Shown here: positions 1 through 10,267 of the stretch, piece after piece
Position numbering within the stretch: the first letter of the stretch is position 1
Layout: each line of letters starts with the position of its first letter
Origin: Diphasiastrum complanatum
Lineage: Eukaryota > Streptophyta > Lycopodiopsida > Lycopodiales > Lycopodiaceae
Assembly (NCBI GenBank): GCA_029204225.1
Contig: CM055099.1
Coordinates: forward strand, 43,896,914 to 43,960,913
DNA: 64,000 nt
Reading direction: 5' to 3'
Made by a program: the position numbers and the translations under genes
The notes under the pieces: generated by a model
The model's input: the letters and a program-made list of their open reading frames with translations, nothing else
Database searches by the model: none
Told to the model about the DNA's origin: nothing

Positions 1-419
1 TCGATCCAAAGAACTCGTTTTTAAAATACCCTTTTTCAGTTCTGAATCGCTATTGCTTGTTTCCTTGCTGTCGTGCATTTCTCATTTCCCAAGCTCGCCT
101 TTCAGATTCTTCTTTGTCAGATCTTCAATTGCTTACAAACGCTCATGTTGATCCTTCACACCTGTGCAATCTGACACACCACGTTCCAGAAACCCACCGC
201 CACCGTTTGTTGTATTTCTGGACACCGACAATCTGAAACATCGAATTATCATTTTTCACCGCTTCCACCGATTCCAAGTTTTTTTTTCCGGGGTCAGAAG
301 AACAGTCCGTTTACATCCATCATTTGCATCCGATGAACAGACTTCAGAATTGCATTCCCTTCTCAGTTTTTTCCATCCGCCACTTTTTTTCGCATCCGTT
401 GTTCATTGCATCCGCCAAA
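1..419. other. Unassigned flank
   Basis: Ordinary mixed-composition DNA with no coding region, LTR end, primer site or RNA gene that I can support. It grades into the T-rich tract that follows. It could be the distal part of the long leader or LTR of the Ty3 element that starts near 1.9 kb, but no boundary is visible. Confidence 0.4.
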
Positions 420-1862
420 AAAAAAAATTCGAGGATTTTCGAACTTTTTTTTCTGAATTTTTTTGAGTATTTTCGAGTTTTTCCAATCAGTTTTTTGAGG
501 AGTTTTTTCAGAATTTTTTCGATTTTCTTTTCTGAATTTTTTGAGGATTTTTCGGGTTGTTCAAACTTTTTCGCGTTTTCGGATTTTCGTTTTCGTTTTT
601 GTTTTCATTTTCACGATTTTCGAGTTTTGCGTTTCGCGTTTTTCGTGATTTTTCGTGTTTTTTCCGAGATTTTTCACATTTTTCATGATTTTTCGTGTTT
701 TTTTTATATTATTCGCATTTTTCGTGTTTTTTCGTGTTTTTTTCGAGATTTTTCGTGCTTTTTCGTGTTTTTTTTTGAGTTTTTTCATGTTTTCTTTCGA
801 GATTTTTCTTGATTTTTTGAGATTTGTCGTGCTTTTTTTTTCGAAACTTTTCGAGTTTTTTCGTGCTTTTTTTTTTTTGGTTTTTTCGTGTTCTTTTTTC
901 GAGATTTTCCGTTCTTTTTTGAGATATTTCCGAGTTATTCTTTCGATTTTCTCAGAAAATCTGTATTTTTCGAGTTTGTTCCTTTGAATCTTTTCAAAAA
1001 ATTGGATCTGAAAGTTCCATCCGACGAACTTCACAAAAAGACTTTCTCTAACGATTGAATCCGACGAACTTCAAAAAAAAAAATTGGACACTTTTTTTTT
1101 CACGAAGTTTTTAGTCATTTTTTCGTGATTTATTCGTCCCTTTTTCAAAAAATATTTGTCAAAAAAATTGCCTTCATTTTTCACGTATTTGTGCCGACTT
1201 TTTCTCAAAATTTTCGTCGCTTTTTCAAAAAAGTTTCTTTGTTGGCGAATTTTTCGTCGTTTTAAAAAAAACCCTCGGACAGTTTTTTCTTACGAAGTTT
1301 TTTGTCATTTTTTGCGAATTTTTCGTCATTTTTTTTTCAAAAAATTTTGCCACTAAAAAAATTTTGCAAATTTTTTCGTCGCATTATTCGCTAATTTTTT
1401 GTCATTTTTTCTTTTCAAAACAACTCTTTCTTTTTTTCTTGCAACAAAATCGTGTCGCTGTTTTCGAAATATTTTTTTGTCTCAATTTTTTCTTGTTTTT
1501 GTCACGAAGTCTTTCGCATTTCTTGCGCTTTTCGTTCTCACTTTCTTCGTAATTTTTTGAAGTTTTCTCGCGTAATTTTTTCCAATTTTTTTTTGTTTTT
1601 CTATCGTCTTTTTCCTTGTGGCCAAAAAAATTCGCTTTATTCGCCAAATCTTTCGCGAATATTTCACATTTTTTTTGCGAATTTTGCCACTGTCAAAAAA
1701 AAAAATTCTCGTTTTTCACAAACATTTTTTTGTCGTTTTTTCGCTAAATTTTTTGTAGCATTTTTACCTTTGGGATTTTTTGTTGCAAATTTTTTGTAGT
1801 ATTTTTTGTCGCACAAAATTTTTTGTAGCATTTTTTTTGGTCGCCCTTTTATCAGTTGCATC
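420..1862. repeat. T-rich TTTTTCG low-complexity tract
   Basis: About 1.4 kb of runs of 4-9 T broken by CG-containing triplets (TTTTTCG, TCGTG, TCGAG, TCACG). The spacing is irregular, roughly 8-20 bases, so it is a degenerate short-motif array and not a clean satellite. On the minus strand it reads as A-rich DNA and gives Lys-rich open frames that are composition artefacts. It ends about 50 bp before the Ty3 gag frame, so it may be the leader or LTR of that element; this is inference. Unusually for T-rich DNA it keeps many CpG dinucleotides. Confidence 0.7.
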
Positions 1863-1914
1863 ACATATGAGCTGAATCTCGTCAGTTCTCATTGCCAACT
1901 TACTAGAGGAACTT

Positions 1915-2664
1915 GTGGATGAGTTTACACCATCCAATCATCCAAATGATGAGAACAAACCCTATCACCTTCGATCTCAGGTGCAACAAGACCCTGGACC
2001 ATCCAGATGGACCCCTAACCCTGATGATCAACTTGTTCACAATGCTCATCATAATACCCGATCTGATAAACGAACACCTCGACTGGAATTACCAAAGTTC
2101 GACGGTAATGTGGACCCTCATAGACTTTTACAAGTCTTTGAGAATGCATGCAAAGTGTATGGAGAATATACTGACAATGCAAAAGTCCAACTTTTTTTTA
2201 TGACCATGGTAGATAAAGCACAAGAGTGGTTTTTCAACCTCGATCGTGATGATCGACAAGACTGGTCAGAGTTGAAAGAGTCTTTTCTAAAATGCTTCCA
2301 ACCTTTCCGACTCACAAAAAGCCCATTTGTACGCCTTAGTAATATAAAAATAAAAAAAGATGAACGCGTACATGACTATATTGAGCGCTTTAAGCGTCTC
2401 AGAAGTCAAGTCCGAGAACAATCAACTGATAAAATATTGATCGTATGGTTTCTCGTTGGTCTTCCCAGACGCATCCGGAAAGAGCTTAAACCTAGCGAAG
2501 AGTATTTTACTCTTAAATCTGCTATGTCCGACGCCATTCGTGAAGAAGATGAAGGTTCTGATGATGAGGACCAAAAAGATAAAAAAGCTCACCGTGTATT
2601 CCCTGATAACCGTCCAAGTAGCCTCGAGATTCCGACCAAGTCTGGAAATCTCAGTTTGAGTTGA
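1915..2664 (+). pseudogene. Ty3 gag (capsid region)
   Basis: An uninterrupted 249-codon frame with a Retrotrans_gag-like core: an LPKFDG motif near residue 60, then AQEWFFNL, then the W-x-E-L-K-E-S-F-L-K-C-F region and a DYIERFKRLRSQV helix. This is the structural protein that forms the virus-like particle in the cytoplasm. The first codon of the open frame is GTG and the next in-frame ATG lies inside the core, so the true start is lost or upstream of a TGA. The tail is acidic then basic (EEDEGSDDEDQKDKK). No CCHC zinc knuckle is visible. The same core occurs near 30.05-30.6 kb. Confidence 0.85.
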
Positions 2665-2725
2665 TGAATCAACAACATCAACAACAAATGGAGAAATTCA
2701 CAGTTGTAGGTACAACCCACGGAAC

Positions 2726-3076
2726 ATGCAATACTCTCGACCTCAACAATATGCCCCACGCGCACACACACAAGCAGCATATAACCCACGTTATATGACA
2801 CTAGTCCAAGTCCAGGAATTACCTAGACAACAACTACCTCCACAACAACAACGCTTGGCACTTCCAACTCCAAGAGGATATGCTCCACCCAACAGGCCAA
2901 CCCAACAAAACCGACTTCCAGTTCAGGCCCATGTAGTGCAGAATACCTCCTATGACACACCAGCCTATGACACTACTTATGATGATGGTCATCCTATCAC
3001 ATACATAGATGAGACATCTACGTCCTCTCCTAATGAGCAATATTATCCAGAGGAATCACCTACTGAAGTTGATTAA
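2726..3076 (+). pseudogene. Ty3 gag C-terminal Gln/Pro-rich tail
   Basis: A 116-codon open frame rich in Gln, Pro and Tyr, out of frame with the capsid region by an indel near 2665-2725. Such low-complexity tails are common between capsid and protease in plant Ty3 elements. It has no recognisable motif of its own. It is assigned only by position and by the similar Gln/Pro-rich stretch after the second gag copy at 30.65-31.0 kb. Confidence 0.55.
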
Positions 3077-3142
3077 AATGGTTATGTTATTTTCCCTTCA
3101 ACACTTCAAAAGAGATGTTTTGTCTTACAAGCTCAAATCACC

Positions 3143-3601
3143 ATGCCCTTCTACACGGCCGTCAAGTTTTCCAAACCCCTGCGAGATGCCATATTGCACA
3201 GCTCCCAGCAGCCTGATGTACCAGATGAGTCAAGACAACCGAAAAACGTTGAAGTGGTTCATACTGTTGACATGAGCTTACTTCATATAGGTGTTGCTAG
3301 AGGTAACAGCATCACTTTATCAGTGCAATATAAATCTTATCCATCCGTACAAGCCATTCTTGATAGTGGCTCTAGCGTGAATATTATCGCCCTATCCTTA
3401 GCAAAGGCATGGGGAATATCCACAGTGAAAAAGCCTAAGTACAAAATACGTATGGCTGACCAACGAATGATGACACCTGCCGGTCACATAAGCAATTTGC
3501 CCATCAAAGTTGCCGGTTTGATTTTTACCATAGAGTGTGTCGTGTTAGATTTTTCTGATGAATTGCACACCTTATCAATTTCTTCTAGGGTTGACGTATG
3601 A
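3143..3601 (+). pseudogene. Ty3 aspartic protease
   Basis: A 152-codon frame. Residues about 72-80 read AILDSGSSVN, matching the D-S/T-G active site of retroviral-type aspartic proteases, which cut the Gag-Pol polyprotein. The N-terminal part (FYTAVKFSKPLRDAI) and the stretch after the active site (WGISTVKKPKYKIRMAD) fit the plant Ty3 pattern. The frame ends in a stop just before the linker to RT, so no continuous polyprotein can be made. Confidence 0.75.
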
Positions 3602-3942
3602 TTGACTAATAAGCAATTCCAAATGCGTGAAAAGCTTAAACAGCCAATCAAACCTTTCATTCAAAATCAGAGAAATCCTAGTCATACTTCATCATCTACA
3701 AATAAATTTGTAGAGAATATTACTAAGATCCCACACGAGGTAGTTGATGATTCACTTTATGATGTTCCCCAGCATTTTAAGGATTACAATACTGATGATG
3801 TCATCATTAGTATGGTTAAGCCAAAACAGGAGCCTCAACTATCATCTACTTCTTTTGAAGGACCTACAAAGACCACATCTCTTAATTTGAAGGATGATGA
3901 TGAAGACATCGACCGTATCGTACTGTAGGAGCCCACCTGAAT
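3602..3942 (+). pseudogene. Ty3 protease-RT linker
   Basis: A 108-codon frame rich in Asp, Ser and Thr, lying between the protease and RT blocks. It has no domain I recognise. Position and coding potential suggest the normal spacer of the polyprotein. It ends in a stop at 3926-3928. Confidence 0.45.
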
Positions 3943-4850
3943 CCAACCCAATTAGGGGACTTGGAACAGTTATTGCGCAAATACAGAGATGTGTTTGCAT
4001 GGAATTATGAAGAGATGAAAGGGGTTCCCCTCCTGACGTTGTCATCCATACAATTCCATTGCAAGATGGTGCCCTACCTGTCCGCGAAAACCTTATCGCA
4101 CCAATCTAACATATCACGAGAAGATACGAGAAGATATTCAAAAGCTTCTCGATGTTGGTTTCATTTATGAAATCGAGCATACCAGTTGGGTATCACCAAT
4201 TGTGGCGGTGCCAAAGAAGAATGGTAAACTCCGTATCTGCATGGATTTAAAGAAACTTAATGATCAAATAGAGAATGATCATTTTCCTTTACCTCTGACT
4301 ACACAAATCCTCGAAGCTATGGCAAGAGTTGAAGCTTTTAGCTTCCTCGATGGTTTAAGTGGCTATTTCTTAGTCCAAATTGCTCCTGAAGATCATTTCA
4401 AAATTCCTTTGTTACAGAGTTTGGTACCTTTGCATATAACGTTATGTCATTCGGTTTGTGCAATGCCCCATCCACATTTCAAAGGGTGATGCAGAGTTTT
4501 CAAGGATCTGTTGCACAAGAATCTAGAGATTTATCTCGATGATCTTGGTGTGCATTCCTCTCAAGATAAGCATCTTGATGCCCTTAAACAAGTTTTCATT
4601 CGCTTTCGAAGGTTCGAAATTTCATCAAATCCCAACAAGTGCCAGATCTGGGTTACCCATGGTGTGGTACTGGGCCATATTATTTCTCAAAATGGTATCG
4701 CCACTGATCTTGAAAAGATCAAAGTCATTCTTGAAATGCTCCTACCCAGCACAGTGAAAGAAATTTACATCTTTCTAGGCCACACAGGTTATTATCGAAT
4801 TTTTATAAGACACTACGCCGATAAATTGCGATTAGTATATTAAATCGTTA
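3943..4850 (+). pseudogene. Ty3 reverse transcriptase, frameshifted
   Basis: Three pieces in different frames cover the RT. 3961-4170 has the LLRKYRDVFAWNYEEM start of the palm region. 4202-4489 has VPKKNGKLRICMDLKKLND and SFLDGLSGY. 4511-4843 has the catalytic YLDD at about 4532-4543 and the VLGHIISQNGI and FLGHTGYYR thumb/connection motifs. The two aspartates of YLDD survive, but at least two frameshifts make the enzyme non-functional. The FLDG motif normally reads F-L-D-G-F/Y-S-G-Y; here a Leu replaces the aromatic residue. Confidence 0.85.
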
Positions 4851-4899
4851 GACAGAAGACAGAATTAAAGCCTTTGACGATCTTAAACATGCTTTAGTT

Positions 4900-5368
4900 A
4901 CCGCATCCATTCTTCGCGTGCCTGATTATACTAAGGAGCTCCATGTGTATACGGATGCTAGTAAGTATGCTATTGGTGCTATTTTAACGGAACCCGGAGA
5001 ATATGGAAAGGATTTTCCAATCTGTTTCCTGAGCCGTCAGCTTGTTCTAGCTGAGGTTAATTATTCCACAACAGATCAAGAAGCACTAGCAATAGTCTAT
5101 GTTGTTCAATAGTTGCGACATTATCTGCTCGGCCAGTTGTTTTTTTTTCTATACCGACCATCATGCTCTTCTTTACCTATTGAATAAACCTTGCAAAACT
5201 AGACGAATTGCACGATGGTTGTTGATTCTTTTAGAATTCAACTTTCGAGTTGTTATTCGAAAGAGATTACAACATTTTCAGGCTGATCATCTTTCTCGAT
5301 TACCTAATGCTGAAGCGTCTGATGAGCCAATAAATGATGAGTTGCCAGATGCATGTCTATTTTTATAG
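4900..5368 (+). pseudogene. Ty3 RNase H
   Basis: 4918-5112 carries ELHVYTDASKYAIGA, matching the first catalytic Asp block of Ty3 RNase H (T-D-A-S), then LSRQLVLAEVNYSTTDQEALAIV. After a stop and frame change, 5099-5368 continues with FYTDHHALLYLL and ADHLSRLPN, the conserved end of the domain. RNase H degrades the RNA template during reverse transcription. The break at about 5110 inactivates it. Confidence 0.82.
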
Positions 5369-5370
5369 AT

Positions 5371-6262
5371 GCAACTCTGTTATGGGCAGATGATATCACT
5401 AGATATCTAGCCACTGGGGAGATCGATCCTCAGTTGACCAAAGCACAAAAAATCAAACTTATTATGAAATCTTTGCCATATCATCTTATTGCGGGACAAC
5501 TATATAAGTTAGGTGTTGATGGTATTACACGTCGTTGTGCCCATGAGTCTGAAGTCCGACAGATTATTGGGGGTGGACATTTCTCCTCTGATGCTACTGC
5601 TAGGGCAATTCTTATGGCTGGATTTTGGTGGCCAACCCTTTTCAAAGACACTTACGCTTATGTAAAAATTTGTGATGTTTGCCAACGCGCAACAAAAACC
5701 AAAAAAACTGATCACAATCTCCTTACGCCAATACTTGAAAGCAAACCCTTTCACAAATGGGGTATTGAACTTGTTGGACCTATTAGTCTAGCAACAAGTG
5801 GCACACAATCACGATATATCTTGATTGCCGATTATGCAACAAAGTGGATAGAGGCTAGAGCAACATGCAAAGCCTGCGCAAAGTCTGTAGCATGCTTCCT
5901 CTATGAAAACGTCATCACTAAATTTGGTTGTCCAATAGATCTTGTTAGTGATCGAGGTTCTCACTTCCTTAATGAAGTCATCATTAGTTTACTGGCTCAT
6001 TACTTCGTTATCCATCGAAAGAGTACCTCGTACTATCCTAGATGCAATGGACTAGCTGAGTCTACAAATAAAACGATTTGTAAAATCTTAACCAAGATAG
6101 TAGAAACCAGTCGATCAGACTAGGAAACAAAGTTATTCTCTGCTATCTGGGCCTATTGTACAACGCCAAAGCAAGCCACGAATTAGAAAACACCTTTTGA
6201 GCTGGTATATGGCCAAGAGGTTGTTATGCCAGTGGAAATTTTTATTCCATCCTTACATGTCA
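5371..6262 (+). pseudogene. Ty3 integrase, truncated
   Basis: One long frame (to the stop at 6121) has the zinc-binding HHCC region (GGGHFSSDATARA ... CDVCQRA) and the catalytic core. The first catalytic Asp (usual G-L/I-D-F/Y-V-G-P) is Glu here (WGIELVGP). The second Asp (VSDRGSHF) and the Glu (GLAESTNK) are intact. After the stop the same frame goes on (FELVYGQEVVMPVEIF) to about 6262, where copia sequence on the other strand begins. It is non-functional. The closest relative in the window is the minus-strand integrase at 28.6-29.8 kb. Confidence 0.85.
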
Positions 6263-7490
6263 CTTTAGCTTTTGCCAAAGACTTGTGTGGAGCTTTCTTC
6301 AGACCGTATAATGTCTTATGCAATTTGCATAGTAGATGCTCCTTGCCTTGAGGGATGTAACCTTCTGATTGATAGATGTAGACTACCAATCTAGCTTTCC
6401 ATTTGGATTTAGATCCATTTGGCTTAGGCTTCAGCTTAAAGATCCACTTAGAAGCAATTGGCTTTACACCTGTAGGAGGAATGACGAGACTCCAGGTCTT
6501 GTTCTTCATTAGAAATTGATACTCAGCATCCATGGCAGCTTTCCATTTGTTTGCATCGGGCATTGACAGTGCTTCTACTACGGTGGCAGGTTCATCATGA
6601 CTGATGAATGCCTGAGGGATGAATCGGTCACGCTGCTGTCATTGTCTCATAGATCTTCGAACTGCAGGTGCTTGATCAGACGATTCTCCTTGGTGAATGA
6701 CTGTGACCATAGTATTTTGCAATTGAACGATCATGGATCTAGGCCCATCGACGGTATGTGGAGCCATTGGGATGAACTCCATTGCTTGAACAATCGTAGG
6801 TTGTAGCCTATCGCTAGAAGGTGGAGCTGTTATGGCAGTCTCTTGTATTGGTTGCTTCTGTTTGAAATCATAATATTTGTCTTCAAGGAAGACAACATCA
6901 CGACTGACTGAGATATGGCCTGTAACCACATCGTAAACACAACATGCCTTGTGTGAAGTTGAATAGCCGATAAAGATGCTTTTACAGCTTATTGGGTCCA
7001 GCTTCTTCCTCAAATCAGATGGCACTTATGCATAGTAGAGACATCCAAAAAACATGCAGGTGTTTCAAACCTGGTTTGTAACCGTAGTAGGCTTCAAACA
7101 GTGTTTTTGAATCAACCGCTTTAGTGCTAGAGTAATTTTGCAGATAGCAAGCCGTAGAGATAGCTTCTGCCCAAAAGGTTTGAGGCAAATGCAAATTTAC
7201 TGTCATGGATTGTGCAACTTCCAACAGTGTGCGGTTTTGTTGTGGAGTGTAGCTCGTGGTAAACTGGTGGTGCACGCCACATGAAGATAGGTAGTCCCCA
7301 TCTCATTTGACATGAACTCTCCCCCTGAATCAGACCGTAGGGCCTTGATCCTCTGACCAGTTTGATTCTCAACGTATTGCTTGAAGTCTTTAAAGCAACC
7401 AAATGATTCTAACTTGTTCTTAATAAACATTACACTGGCAAATCGTTCATCAATGAGTGTGATAAAATACAGCATGCTAACCATCGAAGA
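6263..7490 (-). mobile_element. Ty1/copia integrase-RT fragment
   Basis: On the minus strand, reading from 7484 down: integrase core (LRSDSGGEF with the second catalytic Asp, then SYTPQQNRT where the usual NG..E is partly lost), the integrase tail (KSIFIGYSTSHKA, VSRDVVFLEDKYY) and the RT start (KWKAAMDAEYQFL, TWSLV, WIFKLKPKPNGS, WKARLV). RT then jumps to the KTLYGLKKAP motif, so roughly 90 residues of palm domain are deleted. Frameshifts occur near 7015-7200. No LTR is present. Both ends are abrupt: the RT side abuts the Ty3 integrase at 6262. Confidence 0.85.
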
Positions 7491-7609
7491 CTGTGTGGGT
7501 AGGACTGCGGGTAGAAAAAGGTTTTATTTCAGTATTTTACATTGCCAAAAAAATTGTCATCCTATGTGGCAATCCTTATAGGGCCCTTTCCAAGGCCAAA
7601 TTTTCTATG

Positions 7610-8705
7610 ATCATGCTACTCTCACACAAAACAATATCACCCACATCCGTACATATCGCTCCTCCGTGAAGTATGGGTGTGAAAATGGAAGAAGGTAAGG
7701 CTTCAAGCTTATTTATGTAGGGGAAGGTGGAGGAGGTGAAACGTGGTAGGGATAGTGAGGTGTATTGTATTGCTTTCTAATTTTGGCATAGGATAATCAT
7801 TGCTCATAGTGCATGTCTCCAATGAAATAACCTTTGCTTGCATGTAAAATATCGTCTCACAACATACAATATGGTTGTTTGGCCCTTGATTGCCTAATGT
7901 GGATATTCCTTTGCATGTTGGCACAGATTCCAAGCTTTTATTGCTTCAGTGGTGGCTTTACAATTGGAAAAGCGTGGATTTTGTATCGCTTACGTAAAAC
8001 CAATTGCTTATTCTGTTGTTTTCATGAAATGGATGTCATTTATGGTTCTAGAAAATAGGTTTTGGTAAAGGATCAGCAAGGATGTCTTGTTCAAACCTAC
8101 TTTACTCATCTAACTTTATGTTTGAGCTATGTTATATCAATGTGTGAAAATTGTCAAAATTTGGTGAATCTATGATCATCTTTTTGTATCCAACGGATCT
8201 TGAAAAAGGACTAGTGCTACCTACTAGCTATATGGAGTCTTTTGGAGCTGGCTTAGCATCATTGTTGTACTCTTTTACTCATGGATTTCCAAGGCTTGAT
8301 GATTCTTCATTGCAAGAAGGCAATGGAGGCTCATTCGTGGTGGATTTCAACACATACACTTCACAAGAAGTGAAATATGGAGAAGACATGCAAGCAAGCA
8401 TTCATCACTTTCATTTGTTACATGTTTGCTGCTGTTTTACAAAGATTTCAAAGGTGCAAACATGGAGGAATCATTCCATTCCCATTCTGTGTTATTCTTC
8501 ATGTACTAGTTTCATCTTGAAATATAAATTGATGTAAGAAATAGTGAAACATCCAATATGGACACTATTATCTATATCAATTATGAAGTTTACTGTTTTG
8601 TACATATTCGGATCATTGAGAGGAGATCTATCCTTAAGATGGAAATCATTCTTAAGTTAGATCAAAGTAGTGTTGTAAAACTAGCAAGCAAAGTTGAAGA
8701 GGGAG
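7610..8705 (+). mobile_element. Unrecognised retroelement module, copy 1
   Basis: Not a known retroviral domain. The best reading frame (8151-8537, 128 codons) encodes a stretch with GAGLASLLYSFTHGFPRLD and NGGSF. The same stretch recurs inverted at 42.09-42.40 kb and, diverged, at 20.16-20.60 kb in frame with a copia integrase. Upstream DNA (7610-8150) is shared only with the 42-kb copy. The module ends in a purine tract (8693-8705, ...GAAGAGGGAG) directly followed by an LTR-like TGTGACAAAACATG start, so it sits where the 3' end of an LTR retroelement internal region would be. Function unknown; it may be a captured host sequence. Confidence 0.55.
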
Positions 8706-8765
8706 TGTGACAAAACATGTTAAAGGATTCCATGTTAATGGGATCCTTTTGCTTTCTTGAAAGTT
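8706..8765 (+). repeat. LTR start fragment (TGTGACAAAACATG)
   Basis: Begins TG right after a polypurine tract and runs about 60 bp before RT coding sequence starts. The beginning resembles the LTR start of the 18.9-24.3-kb copia element (both TGTGA after a GTTGAAGAGGGAG tract), so the two are related families. The inverted counterpart is at about 41708-41773. The rest of the LTR is missing in both copies. Confidence 0.55.
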
Positions 8766-9069
8766 TTTGGTTCTTAAGGAGTGGCGTGCAGCTATGGAAA
8801 CAAAAATGGAGGCTATATCGAAGAACAAAACATGGGACTTGGTTGAGCTACCTGATCGTAAGATGCCTATCACATGTAAGCAGATCTACAAGACGAAGTA
8901 TGGAGCAGTTGGGCAACTCAACAAGTACAAGGCACGACTAGTTGCAAGAGGTTTTGAGCAGCAGGAAGGTATAGACTTTGAGGAGACCTTCGCACCTGTA
9001 GCCAAAATGGTAACTATTCGTTCTATCATTGCAATTTCAGCTTTTTATGATTGGAAAATCCAGCAAATG
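8766..9069 (+). pseudogene. Copia RT N-terminal stub
   Basis: About 100 codons of copia RT: EWRAAMETKMEAI, TWDLVELP, IYKTKYGA, NKYKARLVARGFEQQEGIDFEETFAPVAKM and WKIQQM. The frame is open but stops being RT exactly at 9069, where an LTR of another element starts. The inverted copy at 41411-41725 breaks at the same codon. The missing continuation (NVQPTFLNG...) is found at about 24.8 kb next to the other end of the same LTR family, with AAATG on both sides. This is evidence for an LTR insertion with a 5-bp target duplication. Confidence 0.85.
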
Positions 9070-10173
9070 TGTCGTAAAATCATGTGTGGGCATGAGCGAC
9101 AGCGGAAGCTCAAAGATTGAGCGCGGTGTGTAGGAACGGAAATACAACAGTTAGCAGCAGAATTATTCAAGTAGAAGAATTCATACAAAATGTGCAAATG
9201 AACAACGCAGTAGTGAGACAAAAATTGCACTCTGATCAATATTAACAATGAGTACAATAGCTTGAAGTAATTACTTCAACTTGTTGAGCGTGATAACACT
9301 GGCTACAGATAACTCTAATTGAAAGAGAATTTTAACTAACTCAATTAACACTTACATAGCTTGATTCAGCTAATATATAAATTTACAAGTGTCGAGAGAC
9401 AAAATATCTTACAAGCTTTTAATGCTATTTACGTCAGTCTTTGCATATGTACAAAGTTGGTAACCGCCAACCACCTTTGGGATATTTGGTTGTCCAGCTG
9501 TTTTTCGGGATGCTGATAAGTTGGCGACGTCGGTCAGCCAATGCAGCAAAAACATGAAAAAGCCGAAAAACCCGAAGATGCCTTTAGACTGAAGGTTTGC
9601 AACTCCTGAAGGTGCCCTTACACTAAAGGTATGTAAATCCCTAAGGTGCCCTTAGATTCAAGGCAAGGCAAAAAAGACAAAAAAAAAAAGCCTAAAAGTG
9701 CCTTAAACTAAAAGGCAATGAGAAAGGCAAAAAGTGCCTTAGTTTAGAGGCGGCAAAGAAAACCGAAAATGGCGAAGGTGCCCTTAAATGGTTTTAAGAT
9801 TTTTCGAGAACTTTGTCGCATTTTTCACAAAGAGAAAGAGCCGAAAAAGTTGAAGGTGGTCCAAAAATGGTTTAAATCATTCTGGCCAGTGTGTCACATT
9901 TTCTGTGAACGAAAAAAGACGAAGAAGATGGAAAAAGCAAAGGTGCCTTAAGAATGGTTTCTAAGGCATTTTGGCCTCTTGTCCAGTGTGTCGCATTTTT
10001 CGCTAAGGAGCAAAAGACGAAGAAGGAGAAGGTGCCTAAAAATGATTTCTGAGGCACAAGAAATCTCAAGGGAAAAAAATGTGAAGGCCCAAAAATATGT
10101 TGTCGGCCTTCGGTTTTTCAGGATGCTCATTACTTGAACAATTTGTTTAAGGCTGAGCATAAGAAATCTAACA
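9070..10173 (-). repeat. LTR family A, 3' LTR
   Basis: Minus-strand LTR of about 1.1 kb: it begins TGTTAGATTTC at 10173 and ends ...TTTTACGACA at 9070. The adjoining polypurine tract (reverse complement CTCCCTCTTAATG, 10174-10186) shows it is the 3' LTR of the copia body at 10.19-12.93 kb. About 9740-10070 holds degenerate tandem units of roughly 85-90 bp (AAGGTGCCTTAA...GGTTT...GTGTGTCGCATTTTTCGC...GACGAAGAAG), plus shorter GTGCCTTA units upstream. Other copies: 40304-41410 (full, +) and 24257-24793 (partial, -). Confidence 0.85.
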
Positions 10174-10267
10174 CTCCCTCTTAATGTGGATCCTGAAAAA
10201 CTTTGATCTTCAGATTTAACATATCATAAAATTTGAGATGTTTCTCCTTTAATAGAGTCTTTGTGAA

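Larger units (their letters stand above)
1863..6262 (+). mobile_element. Decayed Ty3/gypsy gag-pol element
   Basis: Domains run in the Ty3/gypsy order gag, protease, RT, RNase H, integrase, all on the plus strand. Several frameshifts and stops show it is dead. No LTR or primer site can be assigned: the left side is the T-rich tract, and the right side stops abruptly in the integrase C-terminal region (a V-Y-G-Q-E-V-V-M-P-like motif) where minus-strand copia sequence begins near 6262. The gag closely resembles the separate gag fragment near 30 kb, so the two belong to one family. The integrase also resembles the minus-strand one at 28.6-29.8 kb. Confidence 0.85.

Noticed and set aside
561-1034. 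157-codon Lys-rich minus-strand open frame
   Set aside because: It is the A-rich complement of the T-rich array; composition alone keeps it open and no domain is visible.
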